The notes: generated by a model not told the origin, from the sequence alone. A stretch of 32,110 nt of DNA from DASTQL01 sp035761805 (GCA_035761805.1 DASTQL010000148.1:1-32110); one strand, 5' to 3'; shown: positions 18,054 through 26,003, numbered from the stretch's first letter. Translations and numbers: made by a program.

Positions 18054-18464
18054 ATGAGCGAGCAGTCGACCGTCCCGACGGCGTCGGGCGAGCCCACCGT
18101 GGGCCAGCTCGTCGTGCAGGCCCAGCGAGAGTTCGCCGCGGTCGTCCGCGGTGAGGTGGAGCTGGCCAAGGCGGAGCTGAGGGACAGCGCAACGGCGGCC
18201 GGCACGGGGGCCGGGCTGTTCGGCGCCGCCGGCTTCCTCGGCGTCGTCGCGTTCATCCTGTTGTCGATCGCGGCCGCCTACGGCCTGGTGGCAGCGGGCC
18301 TGCACCCCGCGCTGGCGTTCCTCGTGGTGGCAGGGGTCTACATCCTCCTCGCGCTCGTGCTGGCCCTCGTCGGACGCTCGCAGCTCCGCAAGGTGTCCCC
18401 ACCCGAGCGCACCAAGGCCAGCCTGGCCGAGACCAAGGCCGCCCTGAGCCGCGGCGGGTCGTGA
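18054..18464 (+). CDS. Phage holin family (Holin-X / DUF1469-like) membrane protein
   Basis: 136 residues from ATG 18054 with GAGGAG at 18041-18046 and a TAGGGT -10 at 18017-18022, so its transcript has a short leader. The order is: N-terminal charged helix VGQLVVQAQREFAAVVRGEVELAKAEL, two transmembrane segments (GAGLFGAAGFLGVVAFILLSIAAAYGLV and HPALAFLVVAGVYILLALVLALVG), and a basic tail. This is the actinobacterial holin-X family (PF07332), which despite its name is a chromosomal housekeeping gene. The M. tuberculosis neighbour Rv3669 has the same place before ephE and marP. Its function is unknown; it overlaps the next gene by four bases (GTGA). Confidence 0.88.
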   Translation: MSEQSTVPTASGEPTVGQLVVQAQREFAAVVRGEVELAKAELRDSATAAGTGAGLFGAAGFLGVVAFILLSIAAAYGLVAAGLHPALAFLVVAGVYILLALVLALVGRSQLRKVSPPERTKASLAETKAALSRGGS

Positions 18465-19387
18465 GCACCGGAGGCTCGCTCCGCGACATCGTCGAGGTCG
18501 CCGGTCCCTGGAAGCATCGCCAGGTGGCGGCGAACGGCGCTCGCTTCCACGTGGCCGAGAGCGGTGACGGGCCTCTCGTCCTCCTCCTGCACGGCTTCCC
18601 CGAGTTCTGGTGGGCCTGGCGACACCAGCTGCCCCCGCTGGCCGCGGAGGGGTGGCGCGCCGCGGCGATGGACCTGCGCGGCTTCGGCGGCAGCGACAAG
18701 ACCCCCCGGGGCTACGACCCGACGACCCTGGCGTCCGATGTCGCGGCGGTCGTGCGATCGCTGGGCGAGCGCACCGCCGTCCTCGTGGGCCACGGCTGGG
18801 GGGCCTACGTCGCCTGGGCCGCGGCGGTGCTTCGGCCCGCGACGGTCGCCGGGTTGGTGTCGGTCTCCATGCCGCACCCGCTCGTGCTCCGTCGCGCGAT
18901 CATGCGGGACCCTCGCCAGACCGTTGCCGCAGGACACCTGCTCGGCTTCCAGGCGCCGGTGCTCCCCGAGCGACGGCTCGTGGCGGACGGCGGCGCCCTG
19001 GTGGAGACCCTGCTGCGGCGTTGGTCCGCGCCGGGCTCGGCCTTCCCCGACCCGGAGGCCGCCGATCGCTACCGGGCGGCCATGCACCTGTGGCCCGCTC
19101 CCCACTGCGCGTTGGAGTACCACCGCTGGGCCGTGCGCTCGCTCGTCCGCCCGGACGGCCGACGCTTCGCCGCCCGCATGCGCCACCCCGTCGAACAGCC
19201 GGTGATGCAGGTGCACGGAGCCCTCGACCGGACTGTGCTGGTGCGCACCGCGGCCGGCTCCGCGGAGTTCGTGACCGGCCCGTACCGGTGGACCCTGCTC
19301 GACGGCGCCGGCCACTTCCCTCACGAGGAGCAGCCCGACCGCTTGACGGCGGTCCTGCTGGAGTGGTTGGCGGAGCTGCCACGCTGA
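18461..19387 (+). CDS. EphE-like alpha/beta-hydrolase lacking the nucleophile
   Basis: 308 residues; GTG 18461 overlaps the holin-like stop. It has the epoxide-hydrolase layout: LLHGFPEFWWAWRHQLP (oxyanion motif HGxP), DLRGFGGSDK, the nucleophile elbow LVGHGWGAYVAW, HGALDRTV (acid) and DGAGHFPHEEQPDRL (base His). At the elbow GxNuxG the nucleophile position 112 is Gly, where epoxide hydrolases have Asp and esterases Ser, while the acid and base remain. The codon is an ordinary GGC in a clean frame, so it is not a frameshift artefact. It is either inactive, or works as a binding or lyase-type protein. Gene order matches ephE (Rv3670) next to marP. It converges with marP with only 22 bp between stops. 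Confidence 0.85.
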   Translation: MSTGGSLRDIVEVAGPWKHRQVAANGARFHVAESGDGPLVLLLHGFPEFWWAWRHQLPPLAAEGWRAAAMDLRGFGGSDKTPRGYDPTTLASDVAAVVRSLGERTAVLVGHGWGAYVAWAAAVLRPATVAGLVSVSMPHPLVLRRAIMRDPRQTVAAGHLLGFQAPVLPERRLVADGGALVETLLRRWSAPGSAFPDPEAADRYRAAMHLWPAPHCALEYHRWAVRSLVRPDGRRFAARMRHPVEQPVMQVHGALDRTVLVRTAAGSAEFVTGPYRWTLLDGAGHFPHEEQPDRLTAVLLEWLAELPR

Positions 19388-19409
19388 CCACAGCGCTGCT
19401 TCCGGCGGC

Positions 19410-20606
19410 TCAGGGGGACAGGCAGCGGCCGGTGTCGACCGGGTTGCTGCCCCCCGCGGCCGCCAGTGCCGGCGCGACGGCCGCGGGGGAGAGGGCGTAG
19501 CCGGTGTCCGGGTCGGTCAGCGAGGCGGCGAAGATCACCCCGTACACCAGGCCGTCGTCGGCCAGCAGCGGCCCGCCGGAGTTGCCCGGCTCCACGTCGC
19601 CGCGCAGGGAGAGCACCTCCCGCTCGACGCGGTCCTCGCCGTAGATGTCTCGGCCCACGAGCACCTGGGTGCTGCGGATCCGCGCGGGCTCACCGGTCAG
19701 CGGCCCGCTGTTGGGGAAGCCGACGACGACCGCGTCGGCCCCAGCCGTGGCGTCCGACCGGAACTCCAGCGGTGGCCGGGTCAACCCGGGGACGGCCAGC
19801 ACCGCCACGTCGACCCACGGGTCGAAATAGACGACCTGCGCCTCGAGCGGCGGTTCGCCCGGCAGGCCGACCGAGGGCGCCTGCACGCCCGCGACGACGT
19901 GGGCATTGGTCATCACCCGCTCGGGGGCCACCACGAAGGCGGTCCCCTCGAGGATGTTGCCGCACGCGGCAGCGCGGCCCACCACCAAGGCCACGCTCTC
20001 GGACGCCGCGCGCACCTCGGGGTCACGTCCGAGCACCGGTGAGGGAGGCTCCACCTCGACGATGGGCTCCGGGACCCAGGGCGCGACGACCTCGGGGAAC
20101 GCGCCCGCCTGGACCACGGACCGGAAGGCCTCCCGCAAGCGGTCCGGGGAGACCGGCACCACGTCGTCGACGACCCTGAGCAGCACGGACTCGCGGGCGG
20201 CCGAGGAGGCCGTGGGGATCGCGGAGGATGCCAGCGCCAGCCCCACCGCCCAGGCGACGAGCAGCAGACCCGCGACGGCCAGCAGCGAGCCCCCCGCGGC
20301 GTCCAGATGACGTGCCGGGTGGGCCGCCACCCGGTCCCTGACCGCGGTGCCGACCCAGGCCAGCAGGGCTTGCCCGACCGATGCGGTGATCAGCACGAGG
20401 ACCACCGCGAGCACCGCCGTCCCCAGTCCCGGGTCGAGCCCGCCGAGCACGACGGGGACCAGCAGCAGCCCGCCAACGGCACCGCCGACGAAGCCCACGA
20501 AGGACAGCAGCCCCACGACGAAGCCCTGGGTCCAGCCCGTGACCGCCACGACGAGGACCAGGACGAGCAGGAACCAGTCCAGGAAGTTCAGGCCGAGGAA
20601 GCTCAC
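19410..20606 (-). CDS. marP: MarP membrane serine protease
   Basis: 398 residues from GTG 20606, overlapping the NUDIX stop by four bases. Residues 1-135 form a CvpA/colicin V-like domain with four membrane helices (starts FLDWFLLVLVLVVAVTGWTQGF). The rest is a periplasmic trypsin-like protease with His236 (MTNAHVVAG), Asp266 (DPWVDVAVL) and Ser343 (EPGNSGGPL), plus Cys215 and Cys395, which match the regulatory disulfide of M. tuberculosis MarP. There it is needed for survival in acid and oxidative stress and acts on peptidoglycan hydrolase RipA. Length and residue spacing match that protein closely. It is third in nth-NUDIX-marP, all joined by GTGA overlaps. Confidence 0.95.
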   Translation of the reverse strand: MSFLGLNFLDWFLLVLVLVVAVTGWTQGFVVGLLSFVGFVGGAVGGLLLVPVVLGGLDPGLGTAVLAVVLVLITASVGQALLAWVGTAVRDRVAAHPARHLDAAGGSLLAVAGLLLVAWAVGLALASSAIPTASSAARESVLLRVVDDVVPVSPDRLREAFRSVVQAGAFPEVVAPWVPEPIVEVEPPSPVLGRDPEVRAASESVALVVGRAAACGNILEGTAFVVAPERVMTNAHVVAGVQAPSVGLPGEPPLEAQVVYFDPWVDVAVLAVPGLTRPPLEFRSDATAGADAVVVGFPNSGPLTGEPARIRSTQVLVGRDIYGEDRVEREVLSLRGDVEPGNSGGPLLADDGLVYGVIFAASLTDPDTGYALSPAAVAPALAAAGGSNPVDTGRCLSP

Positions 20607-21334
20607 GCCGGCCCCTCCGGGCCGTCGCGGAGGAGCCCGGGATGAGCCGCCGAGCGCATCGCCATCCTCAGCAGGTCGTCCGGCAGGTCCTCCACGCGCG
20701 TACGGTCCCAGGGACGCTCCAGGCCGGCGACCTCCAGCAGCCGGGAGAGCAGCCCCGCGGTGAACCCCCACACCAGCAGGCCGTGCACGCGGAAGGCGGG
20801 CCCCTGGTGGCCGGACGGGTGACGCACCCGCAGGCGGTTGTCCGGGTGCAGCAGGTCGTCGAGTGCGACCCGGTGCACGGAGGCGACCTCGGCAGGATCC
20901 ATCACCGACACCGGGGTCGGTTGCCGCCACCACGCCAGGACCGGAGTGACCACGAAGCCGCTCGGCGGCAACCACAGGTCCGGCAGCGTCCCAACCACCG
21001 CGACGCCCGCGGGGTCCACACCGGTCTCCTCGGCGGCCTCCCGCAGGGCCGCCCCGATCGGGCCGTCGTCGCCGGGGTCGACGGCACCGCCCGGGAAGGC
21101 GGGCTGGCCGGCATGGCTGCGCATGTCGTGCGCCCGCTCGATGATCAGCAGGTCGGGCACCGACCGTCCCACCCGCTCGGACTCGCCGAAGAGCATGAGC
21201 ACGGCCGACCGCCGGCCGCCCGAGTCCGGCGGAAGGAAGGCCGAGAGCTCCTCCGGCCGTACCACGGCCGCTGCCTCGGCGATCGGTCGCATCCACTCCG
21301 GCAGGTCGTACGGGATCGGCGTACGGGGGGTCAC
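20603..21334 (-). CDS. CoA pyrophosphatase-type NUDIX hydrolase
   Basis: 243 residues; start GTG 21334 overlaps the nth stop (GTGA), preferred to the longer open frame. The combined NuCoA/NUDIX motif is visible: LLIIERAHDMRSHAGQPAFP followed by GGAVDPGDDGPIGAALREAAEETGV. Spacing RxxxRxxxGxxxFPGG is that of CoA pyrophosphatases (NudL/YeaB type), which cleave CoA and derivatives to 4'-phosphopantetheine and 3',5'-ADP. Family segments WLPPSGFVVTPVLAW and PAEVASVHRVALDDLL follow. The gene lies between nth and marP, as Rv3672c does. It is cytoplasmic; the exact substrate is inferred from the motif. Confidence 0.9.
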   Translation of the reverse strand: MTPRTPIPYDLPEWMRPIAEAAAVVRPEELSAFLPPDSGGRRSAVLMLFGESERVGRSVPDLLIIERAHDMRSHAGQPAFPGGAVDPGDDGPIGAALREAAEETGVDPAGVAVVGTLPDLWLPPSGFVVTPVLAWWRQPTPVSVMDPAEVASVHRVALDDLLHPDNRLRVRHPSGHQGPAFRVHGLLVWGFTAGLLSRLLEVAGLERPWDRTRVEDLPDDLLRMAMRSAAHPGLLRDGPEGPA

Positions 21335-22041
21335 GCCACATCCCGGACGAGCTTGGCGGCCGTGGCCGGGTCCGTCGGCCCCTCCCCGTACGAGGGGCAC
21401 ATCGGCGCCAGAGGGCACGCACCGCAGGCCGGCCGCCGGGCGTGGCAGCGCCGGCGACCGTGCCAGATGAGGCGGTGCGACAGCAGCACCCAGTCGCGGC
21501 GGTGGAACAGGGCGCCGACCTCGGCCTCGACCTTGTCCGGCTCGGTCTCGGCGGTCCAGCCGAAGCGTCGGACCAGCCGGCCGAAGTGGGTGTCGACGGT
21601 GATCCCCGGGACCCCGAACGCGTTGCCCAGCACCACGTTGGCGGTCTTGCGCCCCACTCCGGGCAGGGTCACCAGGTCACGCAGGCGGCCGGGCACCACG
21701 CCATCGAACCGCTCGACGATCGCCTGCGACAGCCCCATGATCGCCTGGGTCTTGGCGCGGAAGAAGCCGGTCGACTGGATGATCCGCTCGACGTCCTCGC
21801 GGTCCGCCGCCGCCAGCGCCGCCGGTGTGGTGTAGGCCGCGAAGAGCACGGGCGTGACCATGTTGACCCGTTTGTCGGTGGTCTGGGCCGACAGCACGGT
21901 GGCGACGAGCAGCTCGAACGGCGAACGGAAGTCCAGCTCGCAGTGGGCGTCGGGGTAGAGCAGACCCAGCTCGCGGTTCATGCGTCGGGCGCGTCGGACG
22001 AGGGCCAGGCGCGACTCGTCGGCGAGGGGGCGGGCGGGCAC
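21331..22041 (-). CDS. nth: Endonuclease III (DNA glycosylase/AP lyase)
   Basis: 236 residues. The start chosen is GTG 22041 because a TAGGCT -10 ends six bases upstream (leaderless); GTG 22047, also in frame, directly abuts that -10. The enzyme removes oxidised pyrimidines and nicks the abasic site. It shows LLVATVLSAQTTDKRVN, the helix-hairpin-helix LPGVGRKTANVVLG with catalytic Lys132, VDTHFGRLVRR with catalytic Asp150, and the 4Fe-4S loop CHARRPACGACPLAPMC (C-x6-C-x2-C-x5-C). It is first of a three-gene operon with the NUDIX gene and marP, and divergent from crp, as in mycobacteria. Confidence 0.96.
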   Translation of the reverse strand: MPARPLADESRLALVRRARRMNRELGLLYPDAHCELDFRSPFELLVATVLSAQTTDKRVNMVTPVLFAAYTTPAALAAADREDVERIIQSTGFFRAKTQAIMGLSQAIVERFDGVVPGRLRDLVTLPGVGRKTANVVLGNAFGVPGITVDTHFGRLVRRFGWTAETEPDKVEAEVGALFHRRDWVLLSHRLIWHGRRRCHARRPACGACPLAPMCPSYGEGPTDPATAAKLVRDVA

Positions 22042-22053
22042 CGGCACAGCCTA
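22042..22053 (-). promoter_or_regulatory. Leaderless-type promoter of nth
   Basis: TAGGCT (22053-22048 on the minus strand), then six bases, then GTG 22041. No Shine-Dalgarno sequence precedes either GTG. Confidence 0.45.
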
Positions 22054-22166
22054 CGTTCCGCCCCGTGGGGTGGCGCGGCGCATGATCCGCCACAATGCTG
22101 CCGAGCACAATGTGAGCCGTGACACCACGGGCGGGCCGGCCGCCCGAGCAGCGGAGGAGGCTTCCA

Positions 22167-22841
22167 GTGGACGAGGTGCTGCGCAGCGCGCCGCTCTTCC
22201 GCGAGCTCGACGACGAGGCGGCGTCAGCGCTCCGGGCCTCGATGGTGGAGGTCCAGCTCGGGCGCGGCGAGGTGCTCTTCCGGGAAGGGGACACCGGCGA
22301 CCGCGTCTACGTCGTCATCGACGGCAAGGTCAAGCTGGGGCGCACGTCGAGCGACGGCCGCGAGAACCTGCTGGCGATCCTGGGCCCCGGACAGATGTTC
22401 GGTGAGCTCTCGCTCTTCGACCCCGGGCCACGCTCGGCCACCGTCACCGCCGTGACCGACACGGTGCTGCTCAGCCTGGCCAACGAGGACATGCTCACCT
22501 GGCTGACGGGGCGCCCCGAGGTCGCCCGCGGCCTGCTGCTGCAGCTCGGGCAGCGCCTGCGGCGGTCCAACGACACGCTGGCCGACCTGGTGTTCTCCGA
22601 CGTGCCCGGCCGGGTGGCCAAGGCGCTGCTCGACCTGTCCACCCGGTTCGGCGTCCCGTCCGAGGAAGGCGTCCGGGTGGTGCACGACCTCACCCAGGAG
22701 GAGCTGGCCCAGCTCGTCGGCGCGTCGCGCGAGACCGTCAACAAGGCGCTCGCCGACTTCGCCGGCCGTGGGTGGCTGCGGCTGGAGCAGCGCTCCGTGG
22801 TCATCCTCGACCTGGAGCGGTTGCAGCGCCGGGCACGCTGA
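22167..22841 (+). CDS. crp: Crp/GlxR-type cAMP-responsive transcription regulator
   Basis: 224 residues; GTG 22167 is preceded by GGAGGAGG (22153-22160). It is close in sequence to mycobacterial Crp and corynebacterial GlxR throughout. The cNMP pocket is DGRENLLAILGPGQMFGELSLFDPGPRSAT (Glu80, Arg89, Ser90), the dimer helix is RLRRSNDTLADLVFSDVPGRVAKALL, and the DNA-reading HTH is DLTQEELAQLVGASRETVNKALADF. In relatives it is a global regulator of carbon use, including acetate genes, so acs and the bkd operon are possible targets. Two CACAATG copies 15 bp apart (22091 and 22106) lie in its upstream region; the second may be the -10. It is divergent from nth. Confidence 0.95.
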   Translation: MDEVLRSAPLFRELDDEAASALRASMVEVQLGRGEVLFREGDTGDRVYVVIDGKVKLGRTSSDGRENLLAILGPGQMFGELSLFDPGPRSATVTAVTDTVLLSLANEDMLTWLTGRPEVARGLLLQLGQRLRRSNDTLADLVFSDVPGRVAKALLDLSTRFGVPSEEGVRVVHDLTQEELAQLVGASRETVNKALADFAGRGWLRLEQRSVVILDLERLQRRAR

Positions 22842-22859
22842 CACGCAACCCCGAACTCT

Positions 22860-22881
22860 CGTGGCCAAGGGGTGGCCCACG
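22860..22881. terminator. Hairpin between convergent crp and MBL genes
   Basis: CGTGGCCA (22860-22867), loop AGGGG, TGG-c-CCACG (22873-22881): eight pairs with one bulged C. It fills the 42-bp gap between the converging stops and can act on both strands. No T tract. Confidence 0.45.
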
Positions 22882-22883
22882 CC

Positions 22884-23651
22884 TCAGCCCTGCTCGTGCC
22901 CCAGGTACTCCAGCTGGGCCCGCACCGACAGCTCGGCGGCGTCCCACAGCGACCGGTCCACCTCCGCGTACACGACCTCGACGACCTCACGGGCGGTGCC
23001 GGCACCGCCGGCGAGCGCGGCCCGGACCTCCTCCAGCCGCCGCATCCGGTGGTTCAGGTAGTCCTGGGCCACGGCGGCAGCGTCGTCGCGGACCGGCCCG
23101 TGCCCTGGCAGCAGCCGGGCTGGGCCGAGATCGCGCAACCGCGCCAGCGAGTCGAGGTACGGAGCGAGGGCGCCGTCGGGGTGGGCCACGACGGTCGTGC
23201 CCCGGCCGAGCACGGTGTCGCCCGTCAGCACCCCGGGCTCGACCGGCTCGGCCACGAGGAAGCTGACCGAGTCGGACGTGTGCCCGGGCGTGTGGACCAC
23301 CCGCAGGTCCAGCGCCTCCACCCCCAACTGCGCCCCGTCGCGGTCCAGCGGGGCAGCGTCGACGCAGAGCGCCGGGTCCCGGGCGGCGACCGGTGCGCCG
23401 GTGATCTCGCGGAAGCGACCCGAGCCCTCGGCGTGGTCAGGGTGCCCGTGGGTGAGCAGCGTCAGCACGACCGTCCCTGCCTCGGCGGCGACCCGCTCCA
23501 GGTGCTCGTCGAGCAGCGGACCCGGGTCCACCACCACGCTGCCGCCACGGACCCGGAGCACGTACGTGTTCGTGCCCTCGAGGGTCATCGGCGACGGGTT
23601 GTCCGCCCGGACCAGCCGGGTCCAGGAGGGGAGGAGGTGCGACGAGGTCAT
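22884..23651 (-). CDS. Metallo-beta-lactamase fold hydrolase (LACTB2-like)
   Basis: 255 residues; ATG 23651 overlaps the NUDIX stop (ATGA). The metal site is THGHPDHAEG (His68, His70, Asp72, His73), then HTPGHTSDSVSF, LTGDTVLGRG (bridging Asp) and LLPGHGPV. A C-terminal winged-helix-like tail (LNHRMRRLEEV...YAEVDRSLWDAAELSVRAQLEYL) is typical of the LACTB2/Rv3677c branch, in which the human protein is an RNA endonuclease. The substrate here is unknown. It is last in the minus operon DUF4177-RidA-NUDIX-MBL and lies next to crp, the same order as Rv3676-Rv3678A. Confidence 0.9.
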   Translation of the reverse strand: MTSSHLLPSWTRLVRADNPSPMTLEGTNTYVLRVRGGSVVVDPGPLLDEHLERVAAEAGTVVLTLLTHGHPDHAEGSGRFREITGAPVAARDPALCVDAAPLDRDGAQLGVEALDLRVVHTPGHTSDSVSFLVAEPVEPGVLTGDTVLGRGTTVVAHPDGALAPYLDSLARLRDLGPARLLPGHGPVRDDAAAVAQDYLNHRMRRLEEVRAALAGGAGTAREVVEVVYAEVDRSLWDAAELSVRAQLEYLGHEQG

Positions 23652-24487
23652 GGACGTCCCCCGGGATCGTCGCCGGGGAAGTCCGGGTCGCCGGGGACCA
23701 CGACCCGGACCTCCCCGCCCAGGTCGACCCAGCCGGGCGTGACCTCGGGCAGGTCCCGCCCGGCAGCGGCGGCGAAGGCCGCGTCGGCGGACGGGAACCC
23801 CCCCAGCTCCTCCAGGGTCGCCCAGGTCGGGGGGAGCATCGCCAGCTCCCCGGCCCGGGCAGCCGAGACCGCGTCGTCCGGGCGGGTCCAAGCGGTGCGG
23901 TCCGCCTCGCCGGAGACGTCGCGCGGCTCCTGCCCTGCGGGCAGCAGGGCCAGAAAGAACCAGGTGTCGTACCTTCGCTCTTCGAAGCGGGGCGTCACCC
24001 AGTGCGCCCAAGCCGCCAGCAGGTCCGAGCGCAGCACCAGCCCGCGGTCGTCGAGGAGGTCGGTGAGCGCCAGCCGCCGGTCGACCAGTGACTGCCGGGC
24101 CTCCTCCCACCCGGGCCCGGAGGCATCGACCACGGCCGCGCCGTCGCCCGGTGCCGCGGCCAGGAGCACGCCCGACTCCTCGAAGGTCTCCCGGACCGCG
24201 GCGCACACGAAGCCCCTGGCGGCGGCCTCGTCGCAGCCCAGCCGGGACCCCCAGTCAGCGGGCGACGGGCCTGCCCACGACCCGAGCGGGTGCTCGGTGT
24301 CGCGCGGATCGACGGCCCCGCCCGGGAAGGCGTGCATGCCCGCCGCGAAGGCCATGGAGGCCCGCCGCCGGAGGACGTACGCCTCCAGGCCGGAGGCGCC
24401 GTCACGCAACAGCACCACCGTGGACGCCGGTCGCGCCGGGACCGGGTCCCAGGGCGCGGCCGTGAAAGCCCGGGCCCTGGCCGCCAA
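23648..24487 (-). CDS. NUDIX hydrolase (NUDT19-like layout)
   Basis: About 279 residues from TTG 24487. In-frame CTG 24517, overlapping the RidA stop as CTGA like the other junctions here, may be the true start and would add LTSARTLPDA. It has VVLLRDGASGLEAYVLRRRA, SMAFAAGMHAFPGGAVDPRD and, after an insert of about 35 residues, the NUDIX helix CAAVRETFEESGVLL. Splitting of the box by an insert is usual in the NUDT19/RP2-like group, whose mammalian member hydrolyses CoA esters. WVTPRFEERRYDTWFFLALLP is also characteristic. Substrate not known. It is in an operon with RidA upstream (26-bp gap) and MBL downstream (overlap). Confidence 0.87.
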   Translation of the reverse strand: MAARARAFTAAPWDPVPARPASTVVLLRDGASGLEAYVLRRRASMAFAAGMHAFPGGAVDPRDTEHPLGSWAGPSPADWGSRLGCDEAAARGFVCAAVRETFEESGVLLAAAPGDGAAVVDASGPGWEEARQSLVDRRLALTDLLDDRGLVLRSDLLAAWAHWVTPRFEERRYDTWFFLALLPAGQEPRDVSGEADRTAWTRPDDAVSAARAGELAMLPPTWATLEELGGFPSADAAFAAAAGRDLPEVTPGWVDLGGEVRVVVPGDPDFPGDDPGGRP

Positions 24488-24513
24488 GGCGTCGGGGAGG
24501 GTCCGGGCGGAGG

Positions 24514-24975
24514 TCAGGTGCCCACCTCGACGACGAGCTCCACCTCGACCGGGGCGTCGAGCGGCAGGACTACGACGCCCACCGCACTTCGGGCGTGCTG
24601 GCCGACGTCGCCGAAGACCTCACCGAGGAGGTGGCTGGCCCCGTTGACCACTTGCGGCTGCCCCGAGAAGCCGGGGGCCGAGGCGACGAAGCCGACCACC
24701 TTGACGACGCGGGTCACGGCCGAGAGGTCCCCCACGACCGAGCGCACCGCCGCCAGGGCGTTCAGAGCGCACTGCTGGGCGCACTCGGCCGCCTCCTCCG
24801 GGCTGACGTCGGCCCCCACCTTCCCCGTACGGACGAGGTCGCCGTCGCGAAGGGGGAGCTGGCCGGAGGTGTAGACGTACGAGCCGGTGCGGACGGCGGG
24901 AACGTAGGCGGCGACCGGTGCGGCCACCTCCGGGACGGAGAGCCCGAGCTGGGCCAGCCGGTCCTCGGGGGTCAT
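24514..24975 (-). CDS. RidA/YjgF family protein
   Basis: 153 residues from ATG 24975; its first base is shared with the last base of the DUF4177 stop (TGATG). RidA-family enzymes hydrolyse reactive enamine/imine intermediates of amino-acid metabolism. The pattern VRTGSYVYTSGQLPLRDGDLV, the central NALAAVRSVVGDLSAVTRVVKVVGFVAS and the end ARSAVGVVVLPLDAPVEVELVVEV (with the conserved Arg) fit the family. A 30-residue N-terminal extension (MTPEDRLAQLGLSVPEVAAPVAAYVPAV) is typical of the Rv3678c-like subgroup and differs from classical RidA, so activity may differ too. It lies in a four-gene minus operon. Confidence 0.92.
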   Translation of the reverse strand: MTPEDRLAQLGLSVPEVAAPVAAYVPAVRTGSYVYTSGQLPLRDGDLVRTGKVGADVSPEEAAECAQQCALNALAAVRSVVGDLSAVTRVVKVVGFVASAPGFSGQPQVVNGASHLLGEVFGDVGQHARSAVGVVVLPLDAPVEVELVVEVGT

Positions 24976-25130
24976 CAGGGCCGCTCCCGCTTCAGGTAGG
25001 CGACCATGCTCTCCGGGTTGGGTCCCGGGACGACCTGGACGAGCTCCCACCCGTCCTCACCCCAGGTGTCGAGGATCTGCTTGGTCGCGTGCACGAGCAA
25101 CGGCACGGTCGCGTACTCCCACTTGGCCAT
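24975..25130 (-). CDS. Small DUF4177 protein
   Basis: 51 residues: MAKWEYATVPLLVHATKQIL, then DTWGEDGWELVQVVPGPNPE and a basic end. The WEY...GWELV pattern is that of DUF4177, a one-sheet-one-helix domain of unknown role; the M. tuberculosis equivalent is Rv3678A. ATG 25130 lies seven bases after TACGCT, a clear leaderless promoter, so this tiny gene heads the operon DUF4177-RidA-NUDIX-MBL. It shares the stop/start base with RidA. It is divergent from an alpha/beta hydrolase gene 34 bp away, where synteny with mycobacteria ends. Confidence 0.9.
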   Translation of the reverse strand: MAKWEYATVPLLVHATKQILDTWGEDGWELVQVVPGPNPESMVAYLKRERP

Positions 25131-25143
25131 GCGCGGGAGCGTA
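25131..25143 (-). promoter_or_regulatory. Leaderless-type promoter of the DUF4177-RidA operon
   Basis: TACGCT (25143-25138 on the minus strand), seven bases, ATG 25130. It must also leave room for the divergent promoter of the hydrolase at 25164. Confidence 0.55.
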
Positions 25144-25163
25144 GTGGTCTTGGATGGCCGGTG

Positions 25164-26003
25164 ATGTCCGCGACCCCCCACCCCGACCCCGAACCGCGCG
25201 ACGTCCTGAAGCGACCCGCGGCGCCGCCGGACGCCGTGCTCCGCTACGGCCGCTCCGGGCGATCCGTGGTCGACCTGCGACTGCCGGTACGGGCGGCGGG
25301 CGACCCGCTCGCACGCCTGGTGGTACTGCTGCACGGCGGGTTCTGGCGAATCGAGTACGACCGGGTGCACTCCCGACCGCTGGCCGACGGCCTGGCCGCC
25401 GCCGGATGGGCGGTGGCCACCCCGGAGTACCGCCGGACGGGCGAGCCGGGCGGCGGCTGGTTAGGGACCTTCGACGACGTGGCCGCCGCACTGCGTGCCC
25501 TGCCGGACCTGGTCGAGGCGGTGGCCCCGGGTGCCGTGGACGTCGGGGCCCCGGTGCTCCTGGGTCATTCCGCAGGGGGCCAGCTGGCGCTCTGGGCCGC
25601 GGCCACCCCGTCCGTACGGCCGCCGGGGCTGGCGGGGGTCGTGGCGCTGGCGCCCGTCGCCGACCTCGACAAGGCCTGGCGGCTGGCCCTGGACGGCGGG
25701 GCGGTCACCGCGTTGCTCGGCGGCTCCCCCGCCGAGGTCCCCGACCGCTATGCCGCCGTCGACCCGGTGCGGCTGCCCGCACCATCCGTACCGGTGACCG
25801 TCCTGCACGGGACCGACGACGAGCAGGTCCCGCCTTCGCTCTCCGGGTCGTACGGGGAGGCGACGGGCGCCCGGGTCGAGCCGCTGGAGGGGGTCGGGCA
25901 CTTCGGGTTGATCGACCCGCGTTCAGCGGCGTGGCCGCGGGTCCTTGCGGCCCTCGAGGCCTTGCCAGGACGGCCTGGTCGGGGCGAACCTACGGCGCCG
26001 TAG
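25164..26003 (+). CDS. Alpha/beta-hydrolase, kynurenine formamidase-like
   Basis: 279 residues from ATG 25164 (in-frame GTG 25161 is equally possible; no clear ribosome-binding site). The motif HGGFWRIEYDRVHSRPLADGLAAAGWAVATPEYRRTG has the HGGxW oxyanion signature of esterases and formamidases of the AFMID/BD-FAE group. The nucleophile Ser is in LLGHSAGGQLALWAA, the acid in HGTDDEQVP and the His in GVGHFGLIDP. All three catalytic residues are present. A role in tryptophan breakdown would need kynurenine genes, none of which are in view, so only 'esterase-type hydrolase' is safe. Its last codons form part of a regulatory palindrome for the next gene. Confidence 0.85.
   Translation: MSATPHPDPEPRDVLKRPAAPPDAVLRYGRSGRSVVDLRLPVRAAGDPLARLVVLLHGGFWRIEYDRVHSRPLADGLAAAGWAVATPEYRRTGEPGGGWLGTFDDVAAALRALPDLVEAVAPGAVDVGAPVLLGHSAGGQLALWAAATPSVRPPGLAGVVALAPVADLDKAWRLALDGGAVTALLGGSPAEVPDRYAAVDPVRLPAPSVPVTVLHGTDDEQVPPSLSGSYGEATGARVEPLEGVGHFGLIDPRSAAWPRVLAALEALPGRPGRGEPTAP

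Noticed and set aside
17439..18305. 288-codon minus frame opposite nhaA and the holin-like gene
   Set aside because: His/Gln/Asp-rich composition typical of antisense high-GC frames; no start signal.
20642..21835. 397-codon plus frame opposite the NUDIX and nth genes
   Set aside because: Antisense shadow; the minus-strand genes have full catalytic motifs.
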